This document shows, piece by piece, positions 39,857 through 40,823 of a stretch of 40,823 nt of DNA (position 1 is the stretch's first letter; each line of letters starts with the position of its first letter). The position numbers and the translations under genes were made by a program. Origin of the DNA: Pseudoalteromonas sp. 3D05 (GTDB lineage: Bacteria; Pseudomonadota; Gammaproteobacteria; Enterobacterales; Alteromonadaceae). The notes under the pieces were generated by a model. It had not been told where the DNA came from and searched no databases. It worked only from the letters and a program-made list of their open reading frames with translations. Location of the stretch: positions 52,299 to 93,121 of the forward strand of contig NZ_PDUS01000008.1 in NCBI RefSeq assembly GCF_002723455.1, written 5' to 3'.

Positions 39857-40802
39857 GCACCCATTTTTTGATGCCTGCATAGAAAATCAACCTAGTATTG
39901 CCCTATCGTATATTGAGCAATCGCTAACAGAGCAAAGCGCTGTTTTATGCAAAGGGTTTGATGCGGTTTGTGTGTTTGTTAACGATGTAGTAAACGAAGC
40001 AGTGATTAAACAGTTAGCTGAACACGGGGTAAAATGCATTTTACTTCGTTGTGCTGGGTTTAATAATGTTGATTTAGCGGCTGCAAAGAAGCATAGAATC
40101 AAAGTGTGCCGCGTGCCGGCTTACAGCCCTGAAGCAGTGGCAGAGCATTGTATCGCATTAATGCTAACTTTAAATCGTAAAACACATAAAGCATACAACC
40201 GCATACGTGAAGACAACTTTGATTTAAACGGCCTACTTGGCTTTAATTTATTTAAAAAAACGATTGGCATTATAGGTTGCGGTAAAATAGGTAAAGCACT
40301 GGTCAACATTCTTAACGGCTTTGGTGCCCATGTTTTAGTGTGTGACCCCTACGCTGAGCAAGGAGATTATACGCTTTGCGACCTTGATACATTACTTAAC
40401 CAAAGTGATGTGATCTCTTTACACTGCCCGCTTAATGAGCAAACACACCATTTAATTGATGAGCACGCCTTTAGTAAAATGAAGCAAAGTGTAATGCTTA
40501 TTAATACTTCACGCGGTGCGTTAGTCGATAGTAAAGCCTGTATTAGCGCACTCAAAAGCAAGAAACTAGGCTACTTAGGCCTCGATGTTTACGAGCAAGA
40601 ATCAGAGCTCTTTTTTAAAGACCGCCGCGACGAAATAATGCAAGACGATATATTTTCACGTTTAGTGAGCTTTCCGAATGTATTAGTCACCGGTCACCAA
40701 GGTTTTTTCACCAAAGAAGCACTGACTGAAATAGCCCAAACAACCATTAATAACGCGCTTGAATTTGCCAATAACCAGCCGCTGAGTAATGAGGTTAAAT
40801 AA
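39813..40802 (+). CDS. ldhA: D-2-hydroxyacid dehydrogenase, fermentative D-lactate dehydrogenase (LdhA-like)
   Basis: 329 residues, the usual LdhA length. The NAD motif GIIGCGKIG (about 150) is followed by an Asp (VCDPY) that selects NAD. Catalytic residues: Arg in INTSRGALVD (about 232), Glu in DVYEQE (about 261) and the His in VTGHQGFFT (about 294), with RCAGFNNVDL in the substrate domain. This pattern is that of pyruvate-reducing D-LDH. ATG 39813 is preferred to a TTG one codon earlier. It starts within the peroxidase gene and ends just before a short tandem repeat. Symbol is by motif similarity only. Confidence 0.85.
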   Translation: MTQTTIALFSSQKYEHPFFDACIENQPSIALSYIEQSLTEQSAVLCKGFDAVCVFVNDVVNEAVIKQLAEHGVKCILLRCAGFNNVDLAAAKKHRIKVCRVPAYSPEAVAEHCIALMLTLNRKTHKAYNRIREDNFDLNGLLGFNLFKKTIGIIGCGKIGKALVNILNGFGAHVLVCDPYAEQGDYTLCDLDTLLNQSDVISLHCPLNEQTHHLIDEHAFSKMKQSVMLINTSRGALVDSKACISALKSKKLGYLGLDVYEQESELFFKDRRDEIMQDDIFSRLVSFPNVLVTGHQGFFTKEALTEIAQTTINNALEFANNQPLSNEVK

Positions 40803-40803
40803 G

Positions 40804-40823
40804 GCTAGGTGCTAGGTGCTAGG
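40804..40823. repeat. Short tandem repeat of GCTAGGT at the window end
   Basis: Two full and one partial 7-bp unit (GCTAGGT, GCTAGGT, GCTAGG) begin two bases after the LdhA stop. The array may continue beyond the window. Confidence 0.6.

Noticed and set aside
1..40823. CRISPR arrays, tRNA or rRNA genes
   Set aside because: No regularly spaced repeat array, cloverleaf or rRNA-like sequence was seen on either strand.

Overview
The window looks like a chromosome segment from a marine gammaproteobacterium of the Alteromonadales, most likely Pseudoalteromonas or a close relative. This is an inference from protein character (exonuclease I, small TPR exoproteins, an M9 collagenase-like lipoprotein, T_hemolysin family), AT-rich DNA and dense, overlapping operons. 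No rRNA, tRNA or CRISPR array was found. I ran no database search; family names rest on motifs I could read.

Layout. 1-9.1 kb is mostly core genome: a neurotransmitter:sodium symporter, a YciI protein, a four-gene PepSY / PhoP-like / PhoQ-like / LprI-like operon preceded by a PhoP-box-like direct repeat, an AI-2E family permease, a TIGR01777 epimerase and a membrane diguanylate cyclase. 9.2-19.5 kb is a catabolic island for what is probably a betaine-type compound: Rieske oxygenase, aldehyde dehydrogenase, rubredoxin-reductase fusion, DAO-type flavoenzyme and cupin on the minus strand, with a divergent BCCT transporter, then a LysR regulator and a porin. 8.7-24 kb also holds three nearly identical 135-residue TPR-like secreted proteins. 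Two of them flank an M9 metalloprotease lipoprotein with a tandem VHL-beta-like C-terminus.

24.2-28.65 kb is an accessory island. It is bounded by 120-bp direct repeats that duplicate the promoter and first codons of sbcB. Inside are an S24 repressor fragment fused in frame to the sbcB start, a two-gene membrane module that includes a putative abortive-infection (putAbiC-like) protein, a membrane protein of unknown function and a small protein with operator-like repeats upstream. The arrangement resembles elements such as SXT, which enter the 5' end of a gene and supply a new 5' end. No integrase is present.

30.1-38.2 kb is one ten-gene minus-strand operon whose genes overlap or nearly touch. 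It runs T_hemolysin-family protein, AMP-dependent ligase, haem-oxygenase-like diiron enzyme (HDO), SDR reductase, TPR protein, QseB/PmrA-like regulator, QseC-like kinase, EfeO-like cupredoxin, an FTR1-like membrane protein lacking REXXE, and an outer-membrane beta-barrel. A sequence matching the PmrA-box pattern lies just upstream of the first gene, so the operon is probably controlled by its own two-component system. I consider this the best candidate for an undescribed system: a small-molecule or lipid biosynthesis module tied to metal handling. The window closes with a 3-hydroxyisobutyrate dehydrogenase-family gene, a glutathione peroxidase and a D-lactate dehydrogenase-like gene.
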